A DNA stretch of 64,000 bases, from contig JAFDYQ010000010.1 in NCBI GenBank assembly GCA_018267365.1, forward strand, positions 1-64,000. The letters are read 5' to 3'. Below the pieces are notes generated by a model, which saw only the letters and a program-made list of their open reading frames with translations, made no database searches and was not told the DNA's origin. Both the position numbers and the translations under genes were made by a program. This DNA comes from Bacteroidota bacterium (GTDB lineage: Bacteria; Bacteroidota; Bacteroidia; Chitinophagales; LD1). Below, piece after piece: positions 1-8,824 of the stretch; the first letter of the stretch is position 1, and each line of letters begins with the position of its first letter.

Positions 1-88
1 CCGAGGACCTGAAAGTTTATTAATTAACCTGTCAACTTATTTTAGGACGATACATTCTTTTTGCGTTTCTGCGTTTTTGCGGTTAACC

Positions 89-865
89 ATGTATTCAATG
101 ACACTCAATTATAAATCCTTCGGCTCCGGCTTCCCGCTCATCATTCTGCACGGCCTCATGGGCTCGCTGGACAATTGGCAGTCGATAGCCAAGCATTTTT
201 CAGAGCGCTATCAGGTGTACATCATAGACCAGCGCAATCATGGCCGCTCGCCACATAGTGCTGAGATGAGCTATGATATCATGGTGGCTGACCTGCTCGA
301 CTTTATGCAGCAGCATGGTATAGAAAAAGCACACCTGCTGGGCCACTCTATGGGCGGCAAGGTAGTGATGGAGTTTGCCCTGCGCTACCCCGAGAAAGTA
401 GAGAAGCTAATCGTGGTAGACGTAGCCCCAGTACAGTATGAGGATCGCCACAGCCAGGTCTTCAAGGCGCTCTTTGCTGTAGACCTCACATCACTCCAGA
501 GCCGCCAGCAGGCAGAAACGACACTGCGCCAATATCTCGGCAATGATGAGTCTACCGTTCAGTTTCTCATGAAGGGACTGTATCGCGATGATGACAATAA
601 ATTCCAGTGGCGATTTAATGTACAGGCACTCTATGATGCCTACTACGCTATCTCGGATGGAGTGAGATCTGATAAGCCATTTGAGGGGCAGGCACTCTTT
701 GTGAAAGGGCAGAAGTCGAACTATATAGATTCTTCAAACTACTCCGAGATCATGGATCTGTTTCCGCATAATGAACTGGCTGAGATACCCGGCGCCGGCC
801 ACTGGGTACACGCGGATAATCCGAAAGCATTCATAGAGGCAGTAGATAAATTCTTATCTGCTTAA
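89..865 (+). CDS. alpha/beta hydrolase (YbfF-like esterase)
   Basis: This is a probable soluble cytoplasmic serine hydrolase of 258 residues acting on small esters or thioesters. The oxyanion segment HGLMGS follows the first strand. The nucleophile elbow GHSMGG holds the catalytic Ser at residue 87. The histidine is in GAGHWVHAD (about residue 238), and an aspartate in VVDVAP is a candidate acid, as in the YbfF group. The open frame begins at a TTG at 77, but ATG at 89 (or 98) is the more natural start. The natural substrate cannot be read from the sequence. It converges on the minus-strand SET gene, only 8 bases away. Confidence 0.88.
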   Translation: MYSMTLNYKSFGSGFPLIILHGLMGSLDNWQSIAKHFSERYQVYIIDQRNHGRSPHSAEMSYDIMVADLLDFMQQHGIEKAHLLGHSMGGKVVMEFALRYPEKVEKLIVVDVAPVQYEDRHSQVFKALFAVDLTSLQSRQQAETTLRQYLGNDESTVQFLMKGLYRDDDNKFQWRFNVQALYDAYYAISDGVRSDKPFEGQALFVKGQKSNYIDSSNYSEIMDLFPHNELAEIPGAGHWVHADNPKAFIEAVDKFLSA

Positions 866-873
866 ATGGTGCA

Positions 874-1284
874 TTACACCTCTCCTCTGTGGTGGCCGGG
901 AGGGGCTCTGTCAAACCATACCGGCGTCTTATCCTCCGGGTCTTGGTTGTAGGTCACTGTTAGTTCCTCACCCACAGCTATATCCCTGCGTGCTATGAAG
1001 TGTATCGTACCATCATCATAGTAGGTCTCATACACACAGTTTGGGTCATAATCATGATTGTACAGAGAGCCATAACCCAGGCAGATTGCGTAGTGCTTGT
1101 GCTCATCGCCCCAGAGGAAATAGTAATTGTACAGATAAGACTGATCTATAGCGGCGTTGTCTTTCTCCGGGAGTATCAGTACCGGAGCTATCTCTACCAG
1201 CGTCCCTGACTCTATGGGCTCCGAAGTGAAAACCCCCTTGCCCTTGCCTGGGCTATTTGCTATATAGAGGCTACCTAGCAGCAT
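874..1284 (-). CDS. SET domain protein (putative lysine methyltransferase)
   Basis: A 136-residue protein that is almost entirely a SET fold. It has GKGVF near the N-terminus, the SAM-binding NH pair at residues 76-77 in YNHDYDPNC, and a C-terminal EELTVTY with the conserved tyrosine (about 111-112). There is no post-SET cysteine cluster. SET proteins transfer a methyl group from SAM to protein lysines, and bacterial family members of this length are common in Bacteroidota. The start overlaps the arfB stop by one base (TGATG), so the two are probably translated in series. The substrate is unknown; a ribosome-linked target is only suggested by the neighbour. Confidence 0.82.
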   Translation of the reverse strand: MLLGSLYIANSPGKGKGVFTSEPIESGTLVEIAPVLILPEKDNAAIDQSYLYNYYFLWGDEHKHYAICLGYGSLYNHDYDPNCVYETYYDDGTIHFIARRDIAVGEELTVTYNQDPEDKTPVWFDRAPPGHHRGEV

Positions 1285-1703
1285 CAGCTCCAGTCAGATT
1301 TATCGAGGCGGCGGTTGGCTTTCTTCTCAGAGGTCTTGCGCTTGGTGGCTTTGATCTGTTCTTTCACTGCCTTCGGCATCTTGGTAGCTTTGCGCTTCTT
1401 AGGTTTGATGAGCGCTTTCTCCAGTGTGTCGTATAGTTTCTCCAGCGCGGCTTCCTTATTGGCAGCCTGTGAGCGGGATTCACTACTGGATATTTTCAGG
1501 TAGCCGTCTTCATTGATCTTGGTAGCGAGCTTCTCTGTGATCGCAGTCTTCTCTTCATCAGATAGCAGCTGCGAGCTCATGATATGAAATGCCAGCTCGA
1601 TCTTGGTCGCTACTTTGTTTACATTCTGTCCTCCCGGTCCGCTGCTGCGTGCTGCGGTGAAGCTACACTCGCGCTCCAGCCCTCTGTCTCTGATCGGTAT
1701 CAT
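1284..1703 (-). CDS. arfB: Alternative ribosome-rescue factor ArfB (YaeJ/ICT1 family)
   Basis: This 139-residue protein hydrolyses peptidyl-tRNA on ribosomes stalled at the end of truncated mRNAs. The release-factor catalytic motif GGQ is at residues 24-26 within SSGPGGQNVNK. The last 40 residues are strongly basic (KKRKATKMPK and KRKTSEKKANRR), matching the tail that enters the empty mRNA channel in ArfB. The lack of a codon-recognition domain separates it from prfA/prfB. It is the first gene of a two-gene unit with the SET protein and has its own near-start promoter. Confidence 0.93.
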   Translation of the reverse strand: MIPIRDRGLERECSFTAARSSGPGGQNVNKVATKIELAFHIMSSQLLSDEEKTAITEKLATKINEDGYLKISSSESRSQAANKEAALEKLYDTLEKALIKPKKRKATKMPKAVKEQIKATKRKTSEKKANRRLDKSDWS

Positions 1704-1707
1704 GCCC

Positions 1708-1738
1708 CAAAAATAGGATAAATAAAAACGGCTGTCAA
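1708..1738 (-). promoter_or_regulatory. arfB promoter (Bacteroidota -7/-33 type)
   Basis: On the minus strand TATTTTTG (1715-1708) matches TAnnTTTG fully. A TTG lies 20 bases upstream (1738-1736). Only four bases separate the octamer from the arfB ATG, so the transcript would be leaderless or nearly so. The -33 part overlaps an arm of the terminator hairpin of the gene behind it. Confidence 0.6.
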
Positions 1739-1753
1739 AAGTGACAGCCGTTT
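1726..1753 (-). terminator. Rho-independent terminator after the AsmA-like gene
   Basis: A 12-bp perfect stem (AAACGGCTGTCA, 1726-1737, and its complement, 1742-1753) has a 4-base loop. On the minus strand it is followed by TTTTTATTTAT. It lies 24 bases after the stop of the AsmA-like gene. Confidence 0.9.
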
Positions 1754-1776
1754 ATCATCTATGACAGATGCATAAA

Positions 1777-4407
1777 TTAGAATGGCAGTTTGATGCCCTT
1801 TGTAGCGTTCTTTAGTTTGTCTGCGGCATCCTTGGCGGCCTTGTCTGCTGCCTCTTGTGCTTGTTTTTTAGCCTGCTCAGCAGCCTTCTTTGCAGCATCC
1901 TCTGCTTGCTGCTTAGCCTGATTGGCAGCATCTTTTACGGCATCTTTCACTGCGCCGCCTACAGAGCCGCCTATGCCGGCTACACTACCTACGCTGACCG
2001 TGGGTTTACTCACTGTTCCACCGACCTTTAGTGTCACATTGATCTTCTCCGGCATCTTGAATGGTACACCTGGTATCTGTGGAATCTTGCTGATCAGTCC
2101 ACCTGTAGCCTGGTTGAGTTCAGAGGTAGGTATGTCAGCCTTTAGGTCATAGGCTATGGTCTCGTCAAAGCCATTAGAGCCGGCTACGTTGATATTATAC
2201 CCATTACCAAACTTGATATCAAATGGATCTACATCCACGCGCCCATTATGAAATTTGATAGTGGTCCATGCATTATTGATGGCAAGGTTGTCGAGTGACT
2301 TTACTTTGGTCGCCTCTGCTATCTTCTGAAGTATTGGCAGGTTGACTACACGTGCAGATGGGATAGAGACTTTGCCGCTACCATTCAGGCTGTTGTAGTC
2401 TACACTCATATCCTCTTTCAGTACGCCGGTACCACTCAGGTCAGATGCAAATGAGCCTTGGATATATTTCATCACAGGAGCCATCTTGGCTGCCATATCT
2501 ACAGCCGTGTAGGTTTGTGTGATATCAAAGTTCTTGATGTTGTAGCTGAAGGTCACCTTAGGGTGATTGGTGCCCTTGGTATCATACAGCGCACTGATGA
2601 TCGCCGAGCCGCCCAGCAGGTTAGCAGATAGCTCCTGTAGGTGTATAGACTCATCATAGATATGGACATTGCCGACTACATTGGTCAGTACCAGTTTGTC
2701 GTATAGTATCTTGCCAAACTGTGACCTGGCGGTGAAGTCTATTCCCTTCGGCACATCAAAGTATTGCTTGCCTCCGGCAGGAGTGCCGGTGGTGTTCTTG
2801 GGGTCAGCCGGGCTCTTCTGTGCCGTACTGGTAGTGGCATCATCCTTCACCAGCCACTCATTTGCATCAAACTGATTAGACTTCAGCGTCACTACACCCA
2901 CCAGGTTGCCTTTATTAAACATATACCCGATCAGGTTGTCCATGGAGCCTTGCGCATTGATATCGCTCTTGCCCAGCACTGCACTCAGGTTATCCAGAGA
3001 CACTTTCTGCGGGTTGAAGGTCAGGCCCAGATCTGATACTCTGACCGGCATCGGGGTAGACTTGGAGTCATAGACCATGTTGGTCACTTTCACCTTGCCG
3101 GATGCCTGTATAGCTGTGTAGTTCTTTTTCTGCACATCGCTCATACGGCCTTTAAAGTTGAGGTTGGCTACCAGCAGGCCGGTCAGCTGCTTCAGGCCTT
3201 CCATAGGGTAGAGCTTAGGTACACTGGAGAGATCCAGCCTGCCATTGATCTTGGCTGCTACATTGGGGTCAGACACGGGCGTACTCACATGTATAGAGGC
3301 ATCTATAGGGTCATTGGCTATAGACAGGTGTAGTGCTGGCACATCTATTACAGTCAGGTCGGCGGAGCCCTGAGGCTTATTGATATTGGCAGAGACGTTG
3401 ATGTCTGTGACTGCAGATGGCAGCGATGGATACTGAAACATTGCATTCCTGACCTGCAGATTCAGTTTGATGCCCGGCAGGGTGGTAGAGTCGTAGGAGC
3501 CCTTCACCGCGCCATCCAGGGCCAGTGAGCCGGAGGTCTTGATCTTATCAAAGTCCTTTTTGAAGATGGCCGGTATCAGAGACAAGATGCTCTTGAAGTC
3601 GGCCTGTTTAGACTTGAAGGTCACATCCATGCCGATATCCTTTTTGTTCATCTGTACAAAACCGTCAAACAGGAGGCCCAGATCATTGAGGTCTATTTCG
3701 TTTTGTTTGAAGCTATACTTAGAGTTCTTTTGGTCTACATCTATATCATTCTTCGCAGAGAGTTTCGCTCCGCTCAGATAGGAGACAGCTCCACTTTTGA
3801 AGGTCAACGTAGCGATATTGGTTTTAGTGCTGAGCTTGTAGAGATCCTGTGTCACATCTCCACTACCTTCAAAGTTCAGGTCGCCTATCGAGAGATAGGT
3901 GCCGCCCTTTTGGTCGTCGTATACTATATAGGCGTTCTCTATCTTGTAGGTATTGATCTCGAGAGCAAAGACAGAGTTGCTACCCCCGGTCTTTTCTGTA
4001 GATGGGGTAGGTTTCATGATGTCCCAGTTTGCTTTACCCGCCTTTGTCACTACGGCGTGGACCTTAGGACTGCCGACTATGATCTCTTTGATCTTGTACT
4101 TCTTGCCTTCTATCACAGACATTACGTCTATCACCACACGAAAGTCCTGCACAGAGAGTAGAGTATCCTTGGCAAACTCATCTATACCTGCCACAGAGAG
4201 CTTATTCATACCAAAGCTCAGGTTAGGAAAGGAGCGGATCAGGGAGAGGTCATAGTCCGCATAGTTGACTTTTGCTTTGACCTGTTTATTGATCTCCGTC
4301 TTGATAGCGGCATTGATCTGGTCTTTGAATAGATAAGGAATAGCTATCAGCGCTCCTATGAAAAGGATAAGAAACACAACGACGCCTATCAGGATTTTTT
4401 TGAGCAT
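1777..4407 (-). CDS. AsmA-family protein
   Basis: This 876-residue protein is anchored in the inner membrane by one N-terminal segment (about residues 6-27) and otherwise projects into the periplasm as a long repetitive beta structure. That layout is typical of AsmA/TamB-like proteins, which are now thought to carry or bridge lipids between membranes. The N-terminal region is AsmA-like. The last 60 residues are an Ala/Lys/Gln-rich helical tail, after a Gly/Val linker, that reads as a coiled coil. It stands alone between two terminators. The exact lipid role is inferred from the family only. Confidence 0.8.
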   Translation of the reverse strand: MLKKILIGVVVFLILFIGALIAIPYLFKDQINAAIKTEINKQVKAKVNYADYDLSLIRSFPNLSFGMNKLSVAGIDEFAKDTLLSVQDFRVVIDVMSVIEGKKYKIKEIIVGSPKVHAVVTKAGKANWDIMKPTPSTEKTGGSNSVFALEINTYKIENAYIVYDDQKGGTYLSIGDLNFEGSGDVTQDLYKLSTKTNIATLTFKSGAVSYLSGAKLSAKNDIDVDQKNSKYSFKQNEIDLNDLGLLFDGFVQMNKKDIGMDVTFKSKQADFKSILSLIPAIFKKDFDKIKTSGSLALDGAVKGSYDSTTLPGIKLNLQVRNAMFQYPSLPSAVTDINVSANINKPQGSADLTVIDVPALHLSIANDPIDASIHVSTPVSDPNVAAKINGRLDLSSVPKLYPMEGLKQLTGLLVANLNFKGRMSDVQKKNYTAIQASGKVKVTNMVYDSKSTPMPVRVSDLGLTFNPQKVSLDNLSAVLGKSDINAQGSMDNLIGYMFNKGNLVGVVTLKSNQFDANEWLVKDDATTSTAQKSPADPKNTTGTPAGGKQYFDVPKGIDFTARSQFGKILYDKLVLTNVVGNVHIYDESIHLQELSANLLGGSAIISALYDTKGTNHPKVTFSYNIKNFDITQTYTAVDMAAKMAPVMKYIQGSFASDLSGTGVLKEDMSVDYNSLNGSGKVSIPSARVVNLPILQKIAEATKVKSLDNLAINNAWTTIKFHNGRVDVDPFDIKFGNGYNINVAGSNGFDETIAYDLKADIPTSELNQATGGLISKIPQIPGVPFKMPEKINVTLKVGGTVSKPTVSVGSVAGIGGSVGGAVKDAVKDAANQAKQQAEDAAKKAAEQAKKQAQEAADKAAKDAADKLKNATKGIKLPF

Positions 4408-4495
4408 GTGGGTTGATTTTAAATGGCTTGGGTCAATAACTGTACCAAGTTAAATCTTTTACCAGAAACGATAATATGAACTCGGTAGAAATGCA

Positions 4496-4523
4496 AAAAG
4501 GGACGACCTGAGCCATCCCTTTT
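4496..4523 (-). terminator. Terminator after the Spo0M-like gene
   Basis: An 8-bp stem (AAAAGGGA, 4496-4503, with TCCCTTTT, 4516-4523) encloses a 12-base loop. On the minus strand the stem runs into a T run just downstream of the Spo0M-like stop. Confidence 0.65.
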
Positions 4524-4546
4524 CACAGTTTTTATCAACCGATATA

Positions 4547-5023
4547 TCAGCCTATCACCTTCTTGATCTTGACTATATCATTAGGATCCAGCTTAGCACC
4601 ATCTACATCTACTGTAGCGATGATACTGTATTCTGACTTTTCTCCATCCAGAAAGGCACCCATCTTGCCCAGGCCGCCCATTACGCCGCCTTTCTCTTTC
4701 ATGCGATCATTCTCAGAGCGCAGAAACTGGAATGGCAGATCGAAGGTCTTGGTCACGACCTCTCCCTCTTTGATATCGAAAGGCTGGTCAAACTTGACCT
4801 TGCCTAGAGTGAATTCCTTGGTTTCCTTATTGTCGCCTGTACCCGTGGTCCAGGATTCCTCCAGTTTAAACTCGATGCTCTTGATGCGTTGCTCACTTTT
4901 GCCTGTGATGGTCACGGAGCCGGATACCTGCGTATCAGATGATTTGAAAGTAGGTGGTACGGAAAGCTTGACCGATACGGTGCCGATCCCGAAAAATTGT
5001 TTGATCTTCTTGATAAAGGACAT
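4547..5023 (-). CDS. Spo0M-like (sporulation-control/arrestin-fold) protein
   Basis: A 158-residue soluble protein starting MSFIKKIKQFFGIG, then an arrestin-like beta sandwich: a strand on ligand tension (VSGSVTITGKSEQRIKSIEFKLEE), a central KEFTLGKVKFD, and C-terminal YSIIATVDVDGAKLDPND. It resembles the N-terminal domain of Spo0M proteins. Those occur widely in non-sporulating bacteria, so the name should not be taken as evidence for sporulation. It lacks the long C-terminal part of Bacillus Spo0M. It probably acts as a scaffold or stress protein; that is a guess. Confidence 0.65.
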   Translation of the reverse strand: MSFIKKIKQFFGIGTVSVKLSVPPTFKSSDTQVSGSVTITGKSEQRIKSIEFKLEESWTTGTGDNKETKEFTLGKVKFDQPFDIKEGEVVTKTFDLPFQFLRSENDRMKEKGGVMGGLGKMGAFLDGEKSEYSIIATVDVDGAKLDPNDIVKIKKVIG

Positions 5024-5141
5024 GTTGTTTGGTTTAGGATGTTGAGTAAAAATTGACAGGGCAATGATACACTACACCCAAAAACGGGGCCATTCAAATT
5101 TTAATGAAAAATCGGAACTCTGATCTAATGGGACTATCGGA

Positions 5142-5801
5142 TCAGTAGTCGTTCTTGGGCAGTTGGGGCTCTGCCTTTTTCTTAAAGTCGCCATTCTTCA
5201 GCGCGCGGATAAACTCCGCCCAGGCCAGTGGATTGAAGATATTCTGCGGTGCCTGCTGGTGGTAGTAGTAAGCCTGCTGCGCCCGCACCTGCATGTATCG
5301 CTGCGCAGCCTCGCCACCATCTATAGGCAGTTTCTCGCCTAATGCGCTTAGGATTGCATTGGAAGTGTTTTCCATGGCACGCTGTTCGAGGTCTTTTGGC
5401 GGTCGTGCATCACGAAAGGCCTGAGGAAAATTTGACCGGTCACCCCAATAATATACAGTGATCAGAGGCCCTATGAAAGGCGCGCGACGCATCAGGATGA
5501 TAGTAGATATCTTACTGTCTTCCACATTGCTGGGTACTATGTATGTAGCTGGCTCGTAGCCCAGCGAGGTGAAGTACAGTGTATCACCCTCATTTACAGC
5601 AAAGGAGAAGAAGCCATCTACACGTGCCACGCCGCCGCGATTGCTGCCGCGCAGGCCTATGTGTGCAAATGGGATACCCGTCATAGAGTCCTGAGACATA
5701 GCAAAACCTGAGAATTGCACGACAGGCCTGTCTTTTTTCTGAGCCGAAGCCATGACCGGTACCAGTAGGGAGAGGAGGACTATATGGAGGATGCTTTTCA
5801 C
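5142..5801 (-). CDS. Secreted protein with carboxypeptidase-regulatory-like domain
   Basis: A 219-residue protein with a signal peptide (MKSILHIVLLSLLVPVMASA). A beta-sandwich segment follows (about 28-100; GFAMSQDSMTGIPFAHIGLRG, then GFFSFAVNEGDTLYFTSLGYE), the pattern of the CarboxypepD_reg-like domain seen at the start of TonB-dependent receptors. No receptor follows. The C-terminal half is Gln/Ala-rich and helical. It is probably periplasmic or outer-membrane attached, function unknown. It is divergent from ftsX, and the region between holds a promoter for each side. Confidence 0.7.
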   Translation of the reverse strand: MKSILHIVLLSLLVPVMASAQKKDRPVVQFSGFAMSQDSMTGIPFAHIGLRGSNRGGVARVDGFFSFAVNEGDTLYFTSLGYEPATYIVPSNVEDSKISTIILMRRAPFIGPLITVYYWGDRSNFPQAFRDARPPKDLEQRAMENTSNAILSALGEKLPIDGGEAAQRYMQVRAQQAYYYHQQAPQNIFNPLAWAEFIRALKNGDFKKKAEPQLPKNDY

Positions 5802-5816
5802 AATATGAATCTATGA

Positions 5817-5845
5817 CAAAGGTACGAATCTATCTACTTATTCAA
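5817..5845 (-). promoter_or_regulatory. Promoter of the 5142-5801 gene
   Basis: The minus strand reads TACCTTTG (5824-5817), a full TAnnTTTG match, with TTG 18 bases upstream (5845-5843). The start codon follows 15 bases after the octamer. Confidence 0.6.
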
Positions 5846-5990
5846 TACAAATGCGGTGCCGCTCTGGAGCTTTCGCAAGATTTAACAGCGTCAGGTCCTT
5901 ATTATTGTGCTGATCAGATGTACTGATTTTCATGTCGGTCATTTCCACCCCGAGCTGTGGACAAACAAAGTGCGCGATGACCGCAAAAAA

Positions 5991-6021
5991 TTGGCAAAGC
6001 CCTGCTATTCCAGTACGTTTG
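5991..6021 (+). promoter_or_regulatory. ftsX promoter (Bacteroidota type)
   Basis: TTGG at 5991-5994, a 19-base spacer, then TACGTTTG at 6014-6021. Spacer and octamer fit the Bacteroidota primary sigma consensus. The ATG at 6030 lies 8 bases after the octamer, so the leader is very short. This argues against the longer upstream reading of ftsX. Confidence 0.65.
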
Positions 6022-6029
6022 AGCTGCGT

Positions 6030-6875
6030 ATGAAGTCTACATCTGCTTATTTCTATTCAATTTTTGCCACTACACTGGTACTGGTGGTGATGGGCGTAGT
6101 GATCTCTATGGCAGTAGAGGCGCGCCGTGTATCAGTAGCGCTCAAAGAGAACCTGATAGTAGAGCTGGTGCTGGACGATGAGACACCACAAGACACTGTG
6201 GCGGTGCTTGCACAGGATCTGGAGAAAGAAGCCTTTGTCAAAAAGATCGTATTTGTATCAAAGGACTCCGCGGCCAACTCACTAAAGAAAGAGCTGGGAG
6301 ACAATTACCTGGACATTCTGGGATACAACCCGCTCTATCCATCCTTCCGTATCAACCTCAGAGAGCAGTGGGCCAATCCTGCCAGCTCTGACCGCATACA
6401 GCGCGAGCTGGCCGCCCTGCCGGATGTAAAGGAAGTGCATATACAAAAGGCCGTGATCAGTGAGCTGGATAGGTCGGTGCGCAACTTTACCTTTATAGGA
6501 CTGGTCATAGGGGCGCTCTTTCTGGCTTTTGCGGTGTCACTCATCTTCAGCTCTGTCAAGCTGGATATCTTCTCCCGGCGCCAGGTGGTGCGCAGTATGC
6601 AGCTCTTCGGGGCTACCCGCTGGTTTATCATCCGCCCGTACCTGGGGCGTAGTATTCTGAACGGCCTGATCAGTGGTGTTTTGGCAGCGCTGGTGGTCTA
6701 CGCCATTGGCTACTACCTGCATTATGAGTTTGCAGACCTTGTATTGACCACAGATTTGGTTATTTTCGCCATGCTATCAGGAGTGCTGGCGCTGTCCGGT
6801 GTACTGATCACTATGGTCAGCACGGTGATAGCACTGACCAGGTACCTGAATTACAAACTCGACGATCTCTATTAA
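6030..6875 (+). CDS. ftsX: Cell division protein FtsX
   Basis: An inner-membrane protein of 281 residues that works with the ATPase FtsE to control peptidoglycan hydrolases at the septum. It shows the FtsX layout: one membrane segment near the N-terminus (about 13-32), a periplasmic domain (about 33-165), then three closely spaced C-terminal membrane segments. The segment FSSVKLDIFSRRQVVRSMQL is the typical loop after TM2. The frame is open back to 5907, but the promoter at 5991-6021 and the normal FtsX N-terminus favour ATG 6030. No ftsE is next to it, as is usual in this phylum. Confidence 0.9.
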   Translation: MKSTSAYFYSIFATTLVLVVMGVVISMAVEARRVSVALKENLIVELVLDDETPQDTVAVLAQDLEKEAFVKKIVFVSKDSAANSLKKELGDNYLDILGYNPLYPSFRINLREQWANPASSDRIQRELAALPDVKEVHIQKAVISELDRSVRNFTFIGLVIGALFLAFAVSLIFSSVKLDIFSRRQVVRSMQLFGATRWFIIRPYLGRSILNGLISGVLAALVVYAIGYYLHYEFADLVLTTDLVIFAMLSGVLALSGVLITMVSTVIALTRYLNYKLDDLY

Positions 6876-6884
6876 TATCGTATC

Positions 6885-7208
6885 ATGGCTACGACGAAAC
6901 CGCAAGTAAAGACCAAAGCACCGGTCGCATCACCGGCTGCTGCTCCCGCATCTAAACCAAAGAAACCGGTCAGTGACCTGCCCTTCCTGTTTGACCGGAC
7001 CAACTATATGATCATGGGTGCCGGCGTGGCGGTGATCATCGTCGGCTTTCTGCTCATGACAGGCGCTGCGAATGATAATCCCGCTGTATTCAATGCAGAC
7101 GAGATATATAGCTTCCGCCGGATCACACTGGCACCGGTGGTGGTCATGATCGGATTTCTCATAGAGGTATATGCTATCCTGAAAAGACCTGCCGCGACCA
7201 CAGCATGA
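6885..7208 (+). CDS. DUF3098 family membrane protein
   Basis: A 107-residue protein. It has a Pro/Ala/Lys-rich N-terminus, then two membrane segments (about 45-65 and 83-100) separated by a loop with DEIYSFRRI. The order FLFDRTNYMIMGAGV then ITLAPVVVMIGF is the signature of Bacteroidota DUF3098. This family habitually sits between ftsX and uppP, as here. Its function is unknown, but the fixed location suggests a link with envelope growth. Its stop overlaps the uppP start by four bases. Confidence 0.85.
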   Translation: MATTKPQVKTKAPVASPAAAPASKPKKPVSDLPFLFDRTNYMIMGAGVAVIIVGFLLMTGAANDNPAVFNADEIYSFRRITLAPVVVMIGFLIEVYAILKRPAATTA

Positions 7209-8068
7209 CCACACTCGAATCAGTGATACTGGGCATCGTAGAGGGGCTCACTGAGTACCTGCCCATATCCAGCACGGGCCACATGATCATAGCACAAGCG
7301 CTGCTACATGTAGAAAGTTCTAAATTTCTGAGCATCTACCTGGTCAATATACAGTTTGGAGCTATCCTGGCAGTAGTAGTCCTATACCTTCGCCGCTTCC
7401 TCAATTTCCGTGCTCCGTCTTTCTATTTCAAACTGGCCGTAGCTTTTGCTCCGGCTGTAGTCATCGGCCTCGCAGTGAAAAATGTAGTGGAAGAGCTGCA
7501 GAAACATGTAGAGGTAGTAGCTGCTTCTCTGATAATTGGCGGCATTGCGCTGATCGCGGCTGACTATATCTTTAAGAGTCAGATCCACGATAAAGAAGAG
7601 TTGCATACTGACTCTGATGAGGAGCAGGCTACCCCTGAGGACCCCGATAGATCAGGTATCCGCCTAAACTACATGCAGTCTCTGCTGGTAGGTTTTGCGC
7701 AGACACTGGGCATGATACCCGGTGTGTCGCGCTCGGCAGCTACTATCATAGCCGGCCTGTCTCAGCGCCTCACTATGAGAGAGGCAGCTGAGTTTTCCTT
7801 CTTCCTGGGGGTGCCTACCATCACTGCAGCAGCGGTGTACAAGACGATGAAGGACTTCCGCTATATCCATGGCGATCAGGTGTCACTGCTGGTCATAGGC
7901 AATATCGTATCATTCATCGTGGCTATGATCGCTGTCAAATATTTTGTGGATTTCATCGCAAAGCACGGCATGAAGTTCTTTGGCTATTATCGCATAGCCA
8001 TTGGCATATTGCTATTGATACTTCCTTACGTTTTTCATATTTCTCTCCAGATCAAAGAAGCTCAGTAA
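7205..8068 (+). CDS. uppP: Undecaprenyl-diphosphatase
   Basis: An integral membrane enzyme (287 residues) that dephosphorylates undecaprenyl diphosphate, recycling the lipid carrier for peptidoglycan and other envelope polymers. It shows both UppP active-site blocks: EGLTEYLPISSTGHM with E13, E17 and H26, and PGVSRSAATI around residues 171-180 with the catalytic arginine. A hydrophilic acidic insert (about residues 120-152, rich in Asp/Glu) lies between two membrane segments and makes the protein slightly longer than the E. coli enzyme. It is translationally coupled to the DUF3098 gene and abuts truB. Confidence 0.95.
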   Translation: MTTLESVILGIVEGLTEYLPISSTGHMIIAQALLHVESSKFLSIYLVNIQFGAILAVVVLYLRRFLNFRAPSFYFKLAVAFAPAVVIGLAVKNVVEELQKHVEVVAASLIIGGIALIAADYIFKSQIHDKEELHTDSDEEQATPEDPDRSGIRLNYMQSLLVGFAQTLGMIPGVSRSAATIIAGLSQRLTMREAAEFSFFLGVPTITAAAVYKTMKDFRYIHGDQVSLLVIGNIVSFIVAMIAVKYFVDFIAKHGMKFFGYYRIAIGILLLILPYVFHISLQIKEAQ

Positions 8069-8752
8069 ATGGACTTTGCCGCAGGCACAGTGCTACTAGT
8101 CAATAAGCCGCTGAAGTGGACTTCCTTTGATGTAGTCAATAAAATAAGAGGCGCGCTCAAGCGCAAGTATGGCTCTAAGATCAAGGTGGGCCATGCCGGT
8201 ACTCTCGATCCCCTGGCCACCGGGCTGCTCATCATCTGCACCGGTAAATTTACCAAGCAGATAGATAGCTATCAGGCGCAGGAGAAAGAATATACAGGTT
8301 CGCTGCTACTGGGCGCCACCACGCCTACACTGGATGCTGAGATGCAGCCGGACAAACTCTATCCCACAGAGCACATCACCCCTGATACGGTGCGGACAGC
8401 TGCGGCGACTTTCATAGGAGATATAGAGCAGATGCCGCCGGCCTTCTCTGCGCTCAAGGTAAACGGACAGACGTCATATAGCGCTGCGCGCAAGGGGATA
8501 GAGCTGGAGCTGAAGCCGCGTGTGGTGGCTATACGGGAGTTTGAGATCACAGAGATAGAGCTTCCCGCTGTGTCATTTCGCGTGGTATGTGGCAAGGGTA
8601 CATACATCCGCTCACTGGCACGGGACCTGGGCCATGCACTGGATAGCGGCGCCTATCTGACCGCTCTGTGCCGTACCCGCATCGGTGATTACAAACTTAC
8701 AGAAGCCTGGGAGGTGCCCGCACTACTGGAGTATATCAATACCCAACCGTAG
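8069..8752 (+). CDS. truB: tRNA pseudouridine(55) synthase TruB
   Basis: Converts U55 of the tRNA T-loop to pseudouridine. The 227-residue protein has the catalytic block GHAGTLDPLATG with the nucleophile Asp47, then the TruB pattern YTGSLLLGATTPTLDAE, and the conserved GTYIRSLARDLG near residue 180. It ends shortly after that block and so lacks the C-terminal PUA extension of E. coli TruB, which is usual for Bacteroidota. It follows uppP with no gap, so the two are surely cotranscribed. Confidence 0.95.
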   Translation: MDFAAGTVLLVNKPLKWTSFDVVNKIRGALKRKYGSKIKVGHAGTLDPLATGLLIICTGKFTKQIDSYQAQEKEYTGSLLLGATTPTLDAEMQPDKLYPTEHITPDTVRTAAATFIGDIEQMPPAFSALKVNGQTSYSAARKGIELELKPRVVAIREFEITEIELPAVSFRVVCGKGTYIRSLARDLGHALDSGAYLTALCRTRIGDYKLTEAWEVPALLEYINTQP

Positions 8753-8824
8753 CCACGGCGGCAATTTGAGCTTTTTGATTGTTTCTCCGGGCCTGATATG
8801 CTATAAATTATATTCCTTTGCGCT

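Noticed and set aside
5907-6029. 41 extra codons upstream of ftsX
   Set aside because: The stretch contains a good promoter and does not look like an FtsX N-terminus; ATG 6030 was preferred.
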